Origin: Pontiella desulfatans
GTDB taxonomy: Bacteria > Verrucomicrobiota > Kiritimatiellia > Kiritimatiellales > Pontiellaceae
Assembly: GCF_900890425.1 (NCBI RefSeq)
Contig: NZ_CAAHFG010000002.1
Coordinates: 1-64,000 of the forward strand
DNA length: 64,000 nucleotides
Direction: 5' to 3'
Part shown: positions 7,116 to 16,094 of the stretch, in pieces
How positions within the stretch are numbered: the stretch's first letter is position 1
Layout of the letters: each line of letters opens with the position of its first letter
Notes under the pieces: generated by a model
The model's database searches: none
The model's input: the letters and a program-made list of their open reading frames with translations, nothing else
Told to the model about the DNA's origin: nothing
Position numbers and translations under genes: made by a program

Positions 7116-10100
7116 ATGCGAACAAAATGGGTTCTATTGATATTTGCTTCTTTATGCATGTCGTTGGGGGTATTTGCTGGTGGCGTGACCATTATTACGC
7201 ATGGGTATACCATTTTAGATGATCAGATAATTGATCATCAATGGATGCATCGTCTAGGGGATGAAATCGCCAACCGTACGGGCAACCCCTCTTCAGTATT
7301 CAGAATTACGTATACACTAGAATATAATGAATTCACAAAAGTAATATCTCTTGGAGATGTTGAGACAGCGGGGCCTTGGTTGGGCGGTTCTGCACACAAT
7401 GGCGAGACTATTATAATTCTTGATTGGAGAGATTTTTCGGATCTCACCCCAGCACTTAAGACCGGTGAAATAGCAGATTATTTTATTCATGAAATTTTTA
7501 TGGATCTGTTCAGTGGGAAATATCTTGCGGAACAACCCATTCATCTCATCGGCCATAGCAGAGGTGCCTCAATGATGTGCGGAATGTCTCAAGCGCTTGG
7601 ATACTATGGTCTCTACGTAGACCAATTAACATTACTCGACCCCCATCCTGTCGAAGCTGGGTTGGCAAATGATGCTGATGCGGAGGCTTATGAAAACGTT
7701 CTCTTTTGTGATAATTATTGGCAGGAAGTGGACTTCCCTCGCGGGGAGACAGTTAGCGGTGCCTATAATCGTGAGTTACCTTTGTTACTTAATGGGTATC
7801 TCAACAACCACTCAGATATTCATTTGTGGTATCATGGTACTGTTGATCATGTAGGTGATGCTGTTGCTGGTAACAAGACTCTTTACTCAACAATGCGAGA
7901 ATCGTGGTATGGCACTGGTGAAGGAAGTGGAGCTACTGCCGGATTCTATTTCAGTCGTATATCCGGCGTAGGTTCCCGTCTCCAAACCAGTACGCCAACA
8001 GTAAAGGATGGGTATCATAACGCTTATGTAAGTAGTGGAGGGGGGGCGCGAGTTGATTTGGACTGGAGCCACGCAACTTGGCCTAACTTACTGGAACTGG
8101 AAATTACACATGATGGGGATAAACTATCCAAAGAACGGCGACATGTGGCCATTGGCGACGTACTTTCGATAAAGTACACCTATCAGGATTATGACAGCAA
8201 TGTGTCCATCAATTTTTACCGCGATGATGATACGAATCCCTACAACGGGAATAGCGGTGAAATAAGTGCCCTTGCAACGACCAAAACCAGCACAGGAAAG
8301 AATGGGGTATCCCACACGGCCACGTGGAATACATCCGGGATGGCAGATGATCCAGAAGCGTATGTTTATGCAAAAATTCAGGATACCCATCACGCACGCT
8401 ATCTTTACGCTCAGCCGATACTAGAGCTTTTGAACCAACCAGATATTCCCGGTAGCCAGGAAATAGTTGAAGAGGCCATTGCTGACACGATACTCGATGA
8501 GTTTAATCCAGATGGTAATTTCGGCAGTTTGACCTACCTTCAGACAAAGTATAATTGGACGGGCGGCCTTGGAGAAAACAGCCACATACTTATGAAGTTC
8601 GACCTTAGTGAGATTCCAGAAGGCAGCACCGTTAACGATGCAGAATTGACCTTATACTGTGAGTATGTGTCTGAAGCCGATAATTCCATTTATATTACCG
8701 AATGTGATACCGCTTGGAATGAGACTAGCGCAACCTGGAACAACTATTCAGGACAGGGCTATGACTTTATAATTATTCAGGAGGATGTTTCTGCCAATAG
8801 CTTGGTAACAATTAATAATGATATCTTAGATGATTTGATTGCTGATCAAATAAATAATAGCAATCATGGACTGGTTGTTAGGGCAAACAAATCCTATACT
8901 GCTTATGAATTTCGGTCGCGTGAAAACGCGGCAGGATCTAAGCCTTCACTCACAGTTAACTTTACCCCGCCAGCTCCTCCAGACCTTATTGTTACAGAGG
9001 TCAGCCCGGATGAACCACCACAAGAAGGAACGTTTTATGTGGGTCAAAGCGTTGACTGGAATACTACTGTTAAAAACGTAGGTTCTGGCCCAGCTCCAAG
9101 TAGCAAGGTTGGTTATTATATTGGTACAAGTTCGTCCGACTTATCCAGCCGATTTGATCGTGACACAATTGATGCTCTAGAGTTTGGTGAATCAGACGGG
9201 GCACAAGACTCCTATACGTTTACAGAGGCGGACGTTGGAACCCGCTACGTGATCTGCAAAGCCGATTATCTTGAGGATTTTGATGAATCCAATGAATCCA
9301 ACAACACCAAAGCTTACGGTCCTTTTACGGTAGTCCGCAAACCTCCTGAAAATGTCTTAGGAATTTCTGCTTTAGGAATGGATTTCGCAGCTTTAGTTGC
9401 TTGGAGGAATCCTGATGACCCAAATTTTCAGGGAGTTAAAATAATCCGGAAAACGGATGGTTATCCCGATGATCCAAATGATGGTGACGAGGTGTATAAT
9501 GGAACGGGGAGTGATGCGGGGTATTATGATGGTTCTACTGGAGTGACTTATCCGTTCACATATCAGTCTGGCTTGATAATTGTTGATGATGATCTCAGTA
9601 ACGATATCGAATATTATTATACAGCATATTCTTACGATGCATACGGAAACTATTCCAGTGGTGTTAACACTCATGCGATGCCACATATTACACCAACTCA
9701 CTATATTTCATTCGATGGTGCGAACGAATATCCTTTTTCTACGCCAGAAACTGCCACGTCTAATTTCCAATACGGGGTAGTCCTCGCGCGGGATGGCGAT
9801 ACGGTCTTTGTGAGTAATGGGGTTTATCTGCTGTCATCTGAAATTAAGGTTTCTCAGGATATTACGATTCAAAGCGTCAATGGGCCGGCTGTGACGATTG
9901 TTGACGGAGGCGGTTCTAACCGTTGCTTCAACCTTGGCAGTACTGCCTGTACCATCAGTGGCCTTACCATTATGAACGGCTCGACTACCAGTCGGGGGGG
10001 TGGAATCTATCACGGATACCTCTTATCTTCGCCTGCCACGGCTACTAACTGCGTAATCACGGGTAATTCTGCAGCGTATGGAGGGGGTATAGGTGGTGGT

Positions 10101-12227
10101 GTTGTGGCGAACAACTGCACCATTAGTGAAAATTCAGCCACACATTACGGCGGGGGAATGTATTACGGCGCTGCGAACAACTGCACCATAATTGGTAATT
10201 CAGCAAAATATGGCGGTGGAGCATATAGATCACCTGCGAATAACAGTACAATCGTCGGGAATTCCGCTTCTGTATACGGTGGCGGTATGCGAAACGGCAC
10301 GGCACAAAATTCCATAATTTGGTATAATCAATCAGATGGATACGGTGCGAATCTATATGGTTCTGTCACTGCGACCAATTCCTGTTCGCCGGATGTGCAG
10401 CACGGTATTTCCGGCAATATCACCAACGTTCCAGTGCTCGTGTCCGCATCGCACATTGCCTCAAACTCTCCCTGTATTGGGGCTGGTAATATGACTTATG
10501 CGACGGGAACAGACATCGACGGGGAGCCTTGGCTTAATCCACCCTCGATCGGTTGCGATGAATACCACGGTTCCGAGAGCGTTACTGGAGAAGTGTCTGT
10601 TGTTATTGGCGGAACGCTGGATGCGGAGATATATAAGCCTGCAATGCTTGTGGCCAATATCAGTGGGAATGTAAATGGCCATGTTTGGGATTTTGGCGAT
10701 GGAACAACCGAAACAAATAATCCTTTCCCTGTCCATGTATGGGAATCCGCCGGAGCTTATGACGTTGTTCTAACAGCCTTCAACCAGACCTATCCATCGG
10801 GCATCTCCGATACTCAAACCGTGCATGTTATTGTTGCGTATGAGGATTCATCTAATTTTGCCTATACAACTAACTCGGATGATACGATTACGATTACAGA
10901 TTATTATGGTTCCAGTGACGTTCTGGTTATTCCTGACACGATCAGTAGCTTGCCTGTAAGTGTGCTAGATTATCGCGCGTTTTGGGGGGCTCCCATGTCA
11001 ACGCTTATTATGCCAAATACAGTAACGAATATAGGAACTCAGGCATTCGCTGACTGCCCAAATCTTACAACTGTCACAATATCAAGCAATGTTTCTAGCA
11101 TTGGGAGTGCGCCCTTTCAGGAGTGCATTGGACTGCAAATGATTTCTGTAGATCAGAATAATGGCTTCTATAGCAGTATTGATGGCGTGTTACTGACTTT
11201 CGACCAAACTCAGTTGACTCAGTACCCGTGTGGAAAAGCTGGGGAATATACTGTTCCAGAAACTGTCATTAGTATTAATGAATATGCATTTCGATACGCT
11301 GCAAACCTTGCCAGCGTTGTGATCCCTGATAATGTTGTCAGCATTGCCTCGTACGCCTTTGGATCGTGTCCTAATTTGACCAATGTCGTGATAGGAACTG
11401 TAAGTAGCATTCATGAGTGGAGCTTTCAGTATAGCGAAAATCTCCGATCAATCACTGTAGATCCAGCCAATCCCAACTATTGCAGTGCTAATGGGATTTT
11501 GTACAACAAGAGCAAGACCAGACTGATTCAATATGGCGGTGGCATAGCTGGGTTATGTGAGATTCCGGCAAGCGTTACTTCTATTAACCATGATGGACTA
11601 ATGTCTTCGTATTTATATTCTTTTTCGGTCGCTGCTGGTAATTCAGTCTATTGCAGTGTGGACGGTGTTCTTTTCGATAAGGACAAAACAACCTTGGTCA
11701 AATTTCCTGGAAGTAGAGATGGTTCTTGCACCATCCCCGACGGCACAATGATAATTGGCAGAAAGGCATTTGGATATTGTAAAGTACTATCTACCCTTTC
11801 CGTTCCAGCTAGCGTGACTACCATAGAGAGCTTCGCATTTTGGCACTGCTACAACTTAACTGGCATCTACTTTAGAGGAGATGCACCTTCAGTTGGCTCC
11901 TCAATATTTGCATTATCTTATGACACAACCGTCTATTATTCACTAGACAGTTCAGGGTGGAGTACAAGTTTTTCTGGGCACCCAACTGTATTGTGGAATC
12001 CATTGATAAATGCCAGTAATGGCACCATAGGCATTCATTACAACAGCTTTATGTTGTCCGTTGATGGTGCAGGTAGTGAGCACATTAAAGTCGAAGCGTG
12101 CACCAATCTAACAGATTTCGTTTGGGAGCCAGTTGCCATCACAAACCTGACCGGTGGTACGGTTAGTTTTAGTGATCACGACTACACAAACCACCCCACT
12201 CGTTTTTACCGCCTTAATATGCCGTAG
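7116..12227 (+). CDS. Giant secreted mosaic protein: lipase-like, DNRLRE, CARDB, beta-helix, PKD and BspA-type LRR domains
   Basis: The 1703-residue protein starts with a signal peptide (residues 1-22). An alpha/beta-hydrolase segment carries the nucleophile elbow GHSRG (146-150, Ser148) with candidate Asp in LLDPHP (~175) and His in YHGTVDHVGD (~245). Next come a DNRLRE/CBM96-like domain (~455-625, EAIADTILDEF...), a CARDB domain (~630-745, VKNVGSGPAPSS), an Fn3-like stretch, a beta-helix with GGGI/GGGM turns (~870-1140), a PKD domain (WDFGDGTTETNN, ~1180) and BspA-type LRR_5 repeats (~1250-1610). It is much AT-richer than the adjacent phage genes and looks like an inserted surface adhesin/lipase. 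Secretion to the cell surface is inferred; no sorting signal is recognised at the C-terminus. Confidence 0.85.
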   Translation: MRTKWVLLIFASLCMSLGVFAGGVTIITHGYTILDDQIIDHQWMHRLGDEIANRTGNPSSVFRITYTLEYNEFTKVISLGDVETAGPWLGGSAHNGETIIILDWRDFSDLTPALKTGEIADYFIHEIFMDLFSGKYLAEQPIHLIGHSRGASMMCGMSQALGYYGLYVDQLTLLDPHPVEAGLANDADAEAYENVLFCDNYWQEVDFPRGETVSGAYNRELPLLLNGYLNNHSDIHLWYHGTVDHVGDAVAGNKTLYSTMRESWYGTGEGSGATAGFYFSRISGVGSRLQTSTPTVKDGYHNAYVSSGGGARVDLDWSHATWPNLLELEITHDGDKLSKERRHVAIGDVLSIKYTYQDYDSNVSINFYRDDDTNPYNGNSGEISALATTKTSTGKNGVSHTATWNTSGMADDPEAYVYAKIQDTHHARYLYAQPILELLNQPDIPGSQEIVEEAIADTILDEFNPDGNFGSLTYLQTKYNWTGGLGENSHILMKFDLSEIPEGSTVNDAELTLYCEYVSEADNSIYITECDTAWNETSATWNNYSGQGYDFIIIQEDVSANSLVTINNDILDDLIADQINNSNHGLVVRANKSYTAYEFRSRENAAGSKPSLTVNFTPPAPPDLIVTEVSPDEPPQEGTFYVGQSVDWNTTVKNVGSGPAPSSKVGYYIGTSSSDLSSRFDRDTIDALEFGESDGAQDSYTFTEADVGTRYVICKADYLEDFDESNESNNTKAYGPFTVVRKPPENVLGISALGMDFAALVAWRNPDDPNFQGVKIIRKTDGYPDDPNDGDEVYNGTGSDAGYYDGSTGVTYPFTYQSGLIIVDDDLSNDIEYYYTAYSYDAYGNYSSGVNTHAMPHITPTHYISFDGANEYPFSTPETATSNFQYGVVLARDGDTVFVSNGVYLLSSEIKVSQDITIQSVNGPAVTIVDGGGSNRCFNLGSTACTISGLTIMNGSTTSRGGGIYHGYLLSSPATATNCVITGNSAAYGGGIGGGVVANNCTISENSATHYGGGMYYGAANNCTIIGNSAKYGGGAYRSPANNSTIVGNSASVYGGGMRNGTAQNSIIWYNQSDGYGANLYGSVTATNSCSPDVQHGISGNITNVPVLVSASHIASNSPCIGAGNMTYATGTDIDGEPWLNPPSIGCDEYHGSESVTGEVSVVIGGTLDAEIYKPAMLVANISGNVNGHVWDFGDGTTETNNPFPVHVWESAGAYDVVLTAFNQTYPSGISDTQTVHVIVAYEDSSNFAYTTNSDDTITITDYYGSSDVLVIPDTISSLPVSVLDYRAFWGAPMSTLIMPNTVTNIGTQAFADCPNLTTVTISSNVSSIGSAPFQECIGLQMISVDQNNGFYSSIDGVLLTFDQTQLTQYPCGKAGEYTVPETVISINEYAFRYAANLASVVIPDNVVSIASYAFGSCPNLTNVVIGTVSSIHEWSFQYSENLRSITVDPANPNYCSANGILYNKSKTRLIQYGGGIAGLCEIPASVTSINHDGLMSSYLYSFSVAAGNSVYCSVDGVLFDKDKTTLVKFPGSRDGSCTIPDGTMIIGRKAFGYCKVLSTLSVPASVTTIESFAFWHCYNLTGIYFRGDAPSVGSSIFALSYDTTVYYSLDSSGWSTSFSGHPTVLWNPLINASNGTIGIHYNSFMLSVDGAGSEHIKVEACTNLTDFVWEPVAITNLTGGTVSFSDHDYTNHPTRFYRLNMP

Positions 12228-12456
12228 CAGTCCTGCAATCTCTCCCAATTAGCGTCCACTTGTCCGCCGCAACCTTGGCGTAGGTGGATTCGCGGTTTTC
12301 CAATCCTCGTCCGCACCGCTCTCTGAGTCCTCCGCGCCTTAAAATCCGTGTTACTCGGTGTCCATCCGTGGCCCCAATTCTCGTCCGCACCGCCTTAGAG
12401 TCCTTTGTGTCTTAGCGGTTAATTCCCATTCGCGTCTATTGGCGTCCATTAGCGGT
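12228..12456 (+). repeat. Patchwork of phrase-like intergenic repeats
   Basis: Successive units read like variants of the same short phrases (TTAGCGTCCA, GTGTCCATCCGTGGCC, GTGTCTTAGCGGTT, GCGTCCATTAGCGGTT). Two of them end in TCGTCCGCACCG (about 12304 and 12380). Similar units recur at 15530-15790, 16160-16270, 24620-24690 and 25320-25355. There is no coding potential here. Confidence 0.65.
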
Positions 12457-12484
12457 TCCGTTTGATTTTTCACCTTAGGGTGAG
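12457..12484 (+). promoter_or_regulatory. TTTGATTT leader element, copy 4 (before protease gene)
   Basis: TTCCGTTTGATTTTT is followed by the hairpin CACC (12471-12474)-TTAG-GGTG (12479-12482), which includes the only plausible Shine-Dalgarno sequence, GGTGAG, just before the ATG at 12485. Copy 7 at 22341 has exactly the same geometry. Confidence 0.6.
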
Positions 12485-13561
12485 ATGAATTTAATCCTCA
12501 ATCGCAATTTTGAACTGCCCGATGATGGTTGGTACCAACTAGCACCGCTGGGCGAGTTTCCGCACAACGCTGCCGGAATAACTCAGTTGATCGACGCTGC
12601 CGCCTGCACCCGCATGGTGTCCGCGTTTGAAAACGCGCGCGGCCAGTCGGAAAACTTTCCCGGACTGCTGATCGACTTTGATCATTTTTCGCTCGATGCG
12701 GAAAAGCACTCCGAAGCGGCGGGCTGGATCACCGATTTGACTTTCCGTAATTCCTCGCCGTCCGCTGACCTCTGTTCTCCGTCCTCTGGAAGCGGCCTCT
12801 GGGCCGCGATCCGCTGGAGCGATGTCGGCGAAGCCGCCGTCCGGGGAGGGCGCTATCGCTTTCTTTCGCCCGTCTGGGCCCGCACCGACTGCGAGGATCT
12901 TGGCGACAACCGCCTCCGTCCGGTTCGCCTGCTTAATGCCGCAGTCACCAACGACCCCAATCTGAAGGGAATTTTGCCCCTTTCCAATCGCGCCAAAGAT
13001 GCCTCGTTTGAAAATTCATCTACTTATAAGGACCCCAACCTAACTCAGGAGGAATTAATGAAAGCCATTGTCGATGCCTTGCTCAAGAAGCTGGATCTGC
13101 CGCCGGAAGCCGATACCGAGGTAATTCAGTCCGCCATTGCGAATATTACCCCGTCCGGCGAAGTCGAAGCACTGCTTAACCGCGCGGAGTCCGCCGAATC
13201 CAAAATCGCCGATCTCGAAAAGGCGCAGCTTGAAGCCGATGCCGATGCTTTCCTTGAAGAGCACTCCGATGTCATCGAAAACCGCGACGAAGTCCGTGCG
13301 CAGTTTATTGAAAACCGCCAGCTTACCGAGGCGGTATTCAAAAACCTCAAAACCCCGGAACCGGTAAAGAAACCGGCAGCGGATACCCGCCGCCCGTTGC
13401 ATAACCGGGAATCCAAAATCAAGGCGACGCATAATCGCGACGCCCAGCCCGGCGAAGCCCAGGCCGTCAAAATCCGCAACCGCGCCAGCGAAATCATGAA
13501 AACCGAAGGCGTGGGTTATACCGATGCCTTCCGCCGCGCCGAGCAGGAACTCTCTGCCTAA
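12485..13561 (+). CDS. Phage head maturation protease (Mu gpI-like) with fused scaffold region
   Basis: This 358-residue protein resembles the Mu-type I protease: GLLIDFDHFSLDAEKHSEAAGWITDL (about residues 58-83, long motif given in part) and GRYRFLSPVW near 122-131. It cleaves scaffold and capsid precursors inside the prohead. Residues from ~192 on form a charged coiled-coil scaffold, also made separately from an internal start at 13058. The coding sequence contains a phrase-like repeat (about 12767-12795, SSPSADLCSPSSGS) that appears to be an in-frame insertion between conserved blocks. The start follows the GGTGAG of the leader element. Confidence 0.82.
   Translation: MNLILNRNFELPDDGWYQLAPLGEFPHNAAGITQLIDAAACTRMVSAFENARGQSENFPGLLIDFDHFSLDAEKHSEAAGWITDLTFRNSSPSADLCSPSSGSGLWAAIRWSDVGEAAVRGGRYRFLSPVWARTDCEDLGDNRLRPVRLLNAAVTNDPNLKGILPLSNRAKDASFENSSTYKDPNLTQEELMKAIVDALLKKLDLPPEADTEVIQSAIANITPSGEVEALLNRAESAESKIADLEKAQLEADADAFLEEHSDVIENRDEVRAQFIENRQLTEAVFKNLKTPEPVKKPAADTRRPLHNRESKIKATHNRDAQPGEAQAVKIRNRASEIMKTEGVGYTDAFRRAEQELSA
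13058..13561 (+). CDS. Nested capsid scaffold protein (in-frame start within the protease gene)
   Basis: An ATG at 13058, in frame with the protease gene, has a near-perfect AGGAGG (13047-13052) five bases upstream. It would give a 167-residue protein, rich in Glu, Ala and Lys and strongly helical (EVEALLNRAESAESKIADLEKA). Mu (I and Z) and lambda (C and Nu3) make their scaffolds the same way. The product would assemble the prohead and be digested by the protease. Evidence is the RBS and composition; production of the shorter protein is not proven. Confidence 0.7.
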   Translation: MKAIVDALLKKLDLPPEADTEVIQSAIANITPSGEVEALLNRAESAESKIADLEKAQLEADADAFLEEHSDVIENRDEVRAQFIENRQLTEAVFKNLKTPEPVKKPAADTRRPLHNRESKIKATHNRDAQPGEAQAVKIRNRASEIMKTEGVGYTDAFRRAEQELSA

Positions 13562-13598
13562 GCCCAATACATTTTTTACCTACTAAAAGGAGAAAACC

Positions 13599-13988
13599 AT
13601 GTCCCAGACCAATGTAAGAACTGGCCAAATCCCATACCGATGCGCCACCGACCTGTCCGCTGCAAAAGATCGACTGGTAAAGCTGACTACGACAGGGATG
13701 GCCCTGCCTCAATACGATGACCTTCCGCACTATCTCGTTCTCGAGGGTGCTGCCGCAGGCGAAACTGGCTCATTCCTTCCGCTTTCACCACTGCAGAATG
13801 TCCGTATCCAGCTTGAGGGAACCTGTTCGCCCGGCAACACTCTCATTTTGAGCAACACTTCCTTCGGAGCCGTGAAGGTGGTCGATACCGAAGAGGACTG
13901 GACTGAAGTCGGCATCGCCGAAGAAGCGGGGGTGGATGGTCAGCTTGTTTTGATGCGCCCGATCAGCCCGCGCTACGGAACAATCTAA
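13599..13988 (+). CDS. Putative capsid decoration/accessory protein (DUF2190-like)
   Basis: A 129-residue, beta-rich protein lying between the protease/scaffold gene and the major capsid gene, the usual place for head decoration proteins. AAAAGGAG precedes the ATG. The sequence (LVLEGAAAGETGSFLPLSPLQNVRIQLEG, cited in part only for position ~47-75) suggests a small beta-barrel as in DUF2190 decoration proteins, but similarity is weak and the call rests largely on position and size. Confidence 0.6.
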   Translation: MSQTNVRTGQIPYRCATDLSAAKDRLVKLTTTGMALPQYDDLPHYLVLEGAAAGETGSFLPLSPLQNVRIQLEGTCSPGNTLILSNTSFGAVKVVDTEEDWTEVGIAEEAGVDGQLVLMRPISPRYGTI

Positions 13989-14090
13989 CCCCGTCACCTA
14001 ACGTACCGCCGGCTTCCAGCCGTCCCCGTCCGCCCATGAACTTAACAACCTAACAACTTAACACTTAACAACCGAAACCGGAGGTTTCTC

Positions 14091-15032
14091 ATGTCCCGTT
14101 TATCCGAAATCAGTACCAACCCCATGCTTCGCCAGTTCGCCCAGGGCGCTGCGCAAAGCGCCATCATGCCCGTGGCCGACTTCATCGCCCCGACCATCGA
14201 GGTGCCCACCTCGACCGGGCGCTACAAGAAATACACCGAGAAGAACCGCTTCCATATTCCGAAGACGCTTCGCACCCTCGGTGGCCGCGCGTCCGAACTT
14301 CGCTTTGAAGTAAACGACGAAACCTACAACTGTGAGCCCCATGCCCTCGACTACCCGGTCGACAACCTGGAACAGCTCGAAGCCCAGGGGCTGGAAAACA
14401 TGCTGCGCGAAGGCGCCGTCGCCGTGGCCGAAGTCGCCGCGCTCGCTCACGAAAAATCGGTGATCGATCTCGCGGTCGAAGCCGTGGGGCCCGGCAGCGA
14501 CCTTACGTGGAATGACGCCGCCGATCCGGTGGCCGACATTGACGACGCTATCCTCGATGTGATCAAGGCCTGCAAGTACGGCTCGCTGATGGGTGTAGGC
14601 GTACTGTTCGGTGCCAGCGCATGGAACGTCTTCAAGAACCAGGCCAAGGTACGCGGACGTTTCGTCGTCGGTTCCGGTGCCCGTACCGGCGTCGGTCTCG
14701 CCGTGCCCACCCAGGCCAATGCCGGCCAGATGTTCATCGGCTCGCCGGAAGTCCGCACCAGTTACATGGTGTACGACGACGCGCCCGAAGGCATCGACGA
14801 GGATATCAACTTCCTGCTCGACTCCGCCGTGCTCGTATTCGCCCGTAAGGCGCAGCCTTCCCGGCGTGACCCGTCGTTCATGAAAACCTTCCGCCTCATG
14901 AACCAGTTCATGGTGCCGGGGTCCTACATGCGTGACGACGGCCGCGTCGAAGTCGCCAAGTTCGACTGGTCCGAGGACGTCAAGGTGTGCAACAACGCCG
15001 CCGCCCACCGCCTCAACATCGCCACCGCATAA
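14091..15032 (+). CDS. Phage major capsid protein
   Basis: The 313-residue protein follows protease, scaffold and decoration genes and has the size of Mu-type major head proteins. Features consistent with an HK97 fold are a helical N-terminal arm (LRQFAQGAAQSAIMPVADFI), an E-loop-like segment around residues 40-70, a long spine-helix region (LEAQGLENMLREGAVAVAEVAAL, about 98-120) and a C-terminal A-domain. A Shine-Dalgarno GGAGG precedes the ATG at 14091, and a rho-independent terminator follows directly. Confidence 0.78.
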   Translation: MSRLSEISTNPMLRQFAQGAAQSAIMPVADFIAPTIEVPTSTGRYKKYTEKNRFHIPKTLRTLGGRASELRFEVNDETYNCEPHALDYPVDNLEQLEAQGLENMLREGAVAVAEVAALAHEKSVIDLAVEAVGPGSDLTWNDAADPVADIDDAILDVIKACKYGSLMGVGVLFGASAWNVFKNQAKVRGRFVVGSGARTGVGLAVPTQANAGQMFIGSPEVRTSYMVYDDAPEGIDEDINFLLDSAVLVFARKAQPSRRDPSFMKTFRLMNQFMVPGSYMRDDGRVEVAKFDWSEDVKVCNNAAAHRLNIATA

Positions 15033-15037
15033 GGGTA

Positions 15038-15068
15038 GGGGCAATCCTCGTGGTTGCCCCTCTCTTTT
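15038..15068 (+). terminator. Rho-independent terminator after the capsid gene
   Basis: GGGGCAA (15038-15044) and TTGCCCC (15054-15060) form a 7-bp stem, followed by TCTCTTTT. Highly expressed capsid genes often have such a terminator directly behind them. Confidence 0.8.
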
Positions 15069-15108
15069 CGTTCAACTTTTCAACCTTTAACGGTTTCAAC
15101 GATTAACC

Positions 15109-15525
15109 ATGTCCTGGTCATTGATAACATCTGATTATGTGGTTTCCGCCTTCAGCCCGGGCTTGGCCGCGGACTATCAACAATGGCTCGCGTCTAACCC
15201 CGACAAGGCCGGGCGGCTGGGTGAGATTGCCTCTATGGTAGTGGGGGAATTTCGCGCGGCTCTTGCATCCAACCCGGAAACCGTGATGGATACCACCGAG
15301 GGCACCTTACCCCCGTCCTGCCTGCGCCACGCATCCAACATCATCATCTTCCAGTTGAAAGGGGAGATGGATCAAACCCTGACCGAGGCCGAAAACGCCG
15401 CCGCCATTCGCGCCGACGTCTTCCTTCGCGGCATCTGGATGGAATCCATCCCCGCCGGTTCAGCCGCCGTTACTCAGACCCCGTCCTATGCCGGCCCGCA
15501 CGAATTCCAGGAGTTCGCCCAATGA
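15109..15525 (+). CDS. Phage head-associated protein, function unknown
   Basis: A 138-residue protein (MSWSLITSDYVVSAFSPGLA...) just downstream of the capsid gene, in the position of gp36/DUF1320-type head-completion proteins. It has helical stretches (LGEIASMVVGEFRAALASN) and a PPSCLRHASNIIIFQL segment reminiscent of head-tail connectors. The family is not certain. Its stop overlaps the next ATG (15522). Confidence 0.55.
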   Translation: MSWSLITSDYVVSAFSPGLAADYQQWLASNPDKAGRLGEIASMVVGEFRAALASNPETVMDTTEGTLPPSCLRHASNIIIFQLKGEMDQTLTEAENAAAIRADVFLRGIWMESIPAGSAAVTQTPSYAGPHEFQEFAQ

Positions 15526-16094
15526 ATCTTTTCTCTTTGAGGTCTATGCGTTCCTTCGCGGCAAATAAATCCCGCCCGCACCGTTTTCGTGTACTTCGTG
15601 TATTTAGTGGTTCCAAACCTCGCCCGCACCGGCTCTTGTCTTCGTGCTTCTTGCGCCCCTTTGTGGCCATCAAAAATATCCCGCACCGCCTCCGTCTCTC
15701 CGTGCCCTCCGTGGTAAAGAAAGCAGCATCCAAGCATCCAGTATCCAGCATCCAGCTCCTCTCCGCTCTCTGCCTCTTCGTGGTAATCATCATTCCTGTA
15801 GTGGCCCCGGCCTCAACAACCGAACCCCCAACACCCGTCGAGCAAGGCATCACGCCACCGCCGTTCCCAACATCCATCGTGGAAACCAACGAAGCCGACG
15901 GCCTAATCCTGGCCTCACCAACACCCGTGGTCTACGTCACCAACACCGTCTACATCATCCCATCCAACACCGTCATCCGCATCCAGGTGCGTGACCGCCT
16001 CGACTCTGGCGACTGGTTTGAGCCCGTCGTATTCAAATCCCGCACCGACTACAAATTCTTCCGCGTCCTCTTCGAAACCGAGGCCACCCCGTGA
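15522..16094 (+). CDS. Phage-element protein whose N-terminus is built from translated repeat phrases
   Basis: A 190-residue frame starts in an ATGA overlap with the preceding stop. The first ~75 residues translate phrase-like DNA repeats (units ending in CCCGCACCG at about 15582, 15630 and 15687), giving Arg/Pro/His-rich peptide. Then come a hydrophobic segment (LLSALCLFVVIIIPVVAPAS, about 80-99) and a Pro/Thr-rich linker. The C-terminus (NTVIRIQVRDRLDSGDWFEP...RVLFE) looks like a structured domain. Either the real start is further in, or repeats were captured in frame. Role unknown; a membrane-anchored or exported accessory protein is possible. Confidence 0.45.
   Translation: MNLFSLRSMRSFAANKSRPHRFRVLRVFSGSKPRPHRLLSSCFLRPFVAIKNIPHRLRLSVPSVVKKAASKHPVSSIQLLSALCLFVVIIIPVVAPASTTEPPTPVEQGITPPPFPTSIVETNEADGLILASPTPVVYVTNTVYIIPSNTVIRIQVRDRLDSGDWFEPVVFKSRTDYKFFRVLFETEATP

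Noticed and set aside
12228-12456. A CRISPR array, because of repeated units
   Set aside because: The repeats are irregular in length and sequence, the constant part (CCGCACCG) is too short, and no cas genes are near.
15470-15889. Minus-strand frames rich in TKYTKYTK and EARRQEPVRARFG-like peptides
   Set aside because: These are translations of the phrase-like repeats on the wrong strand, a frequent false annotation.
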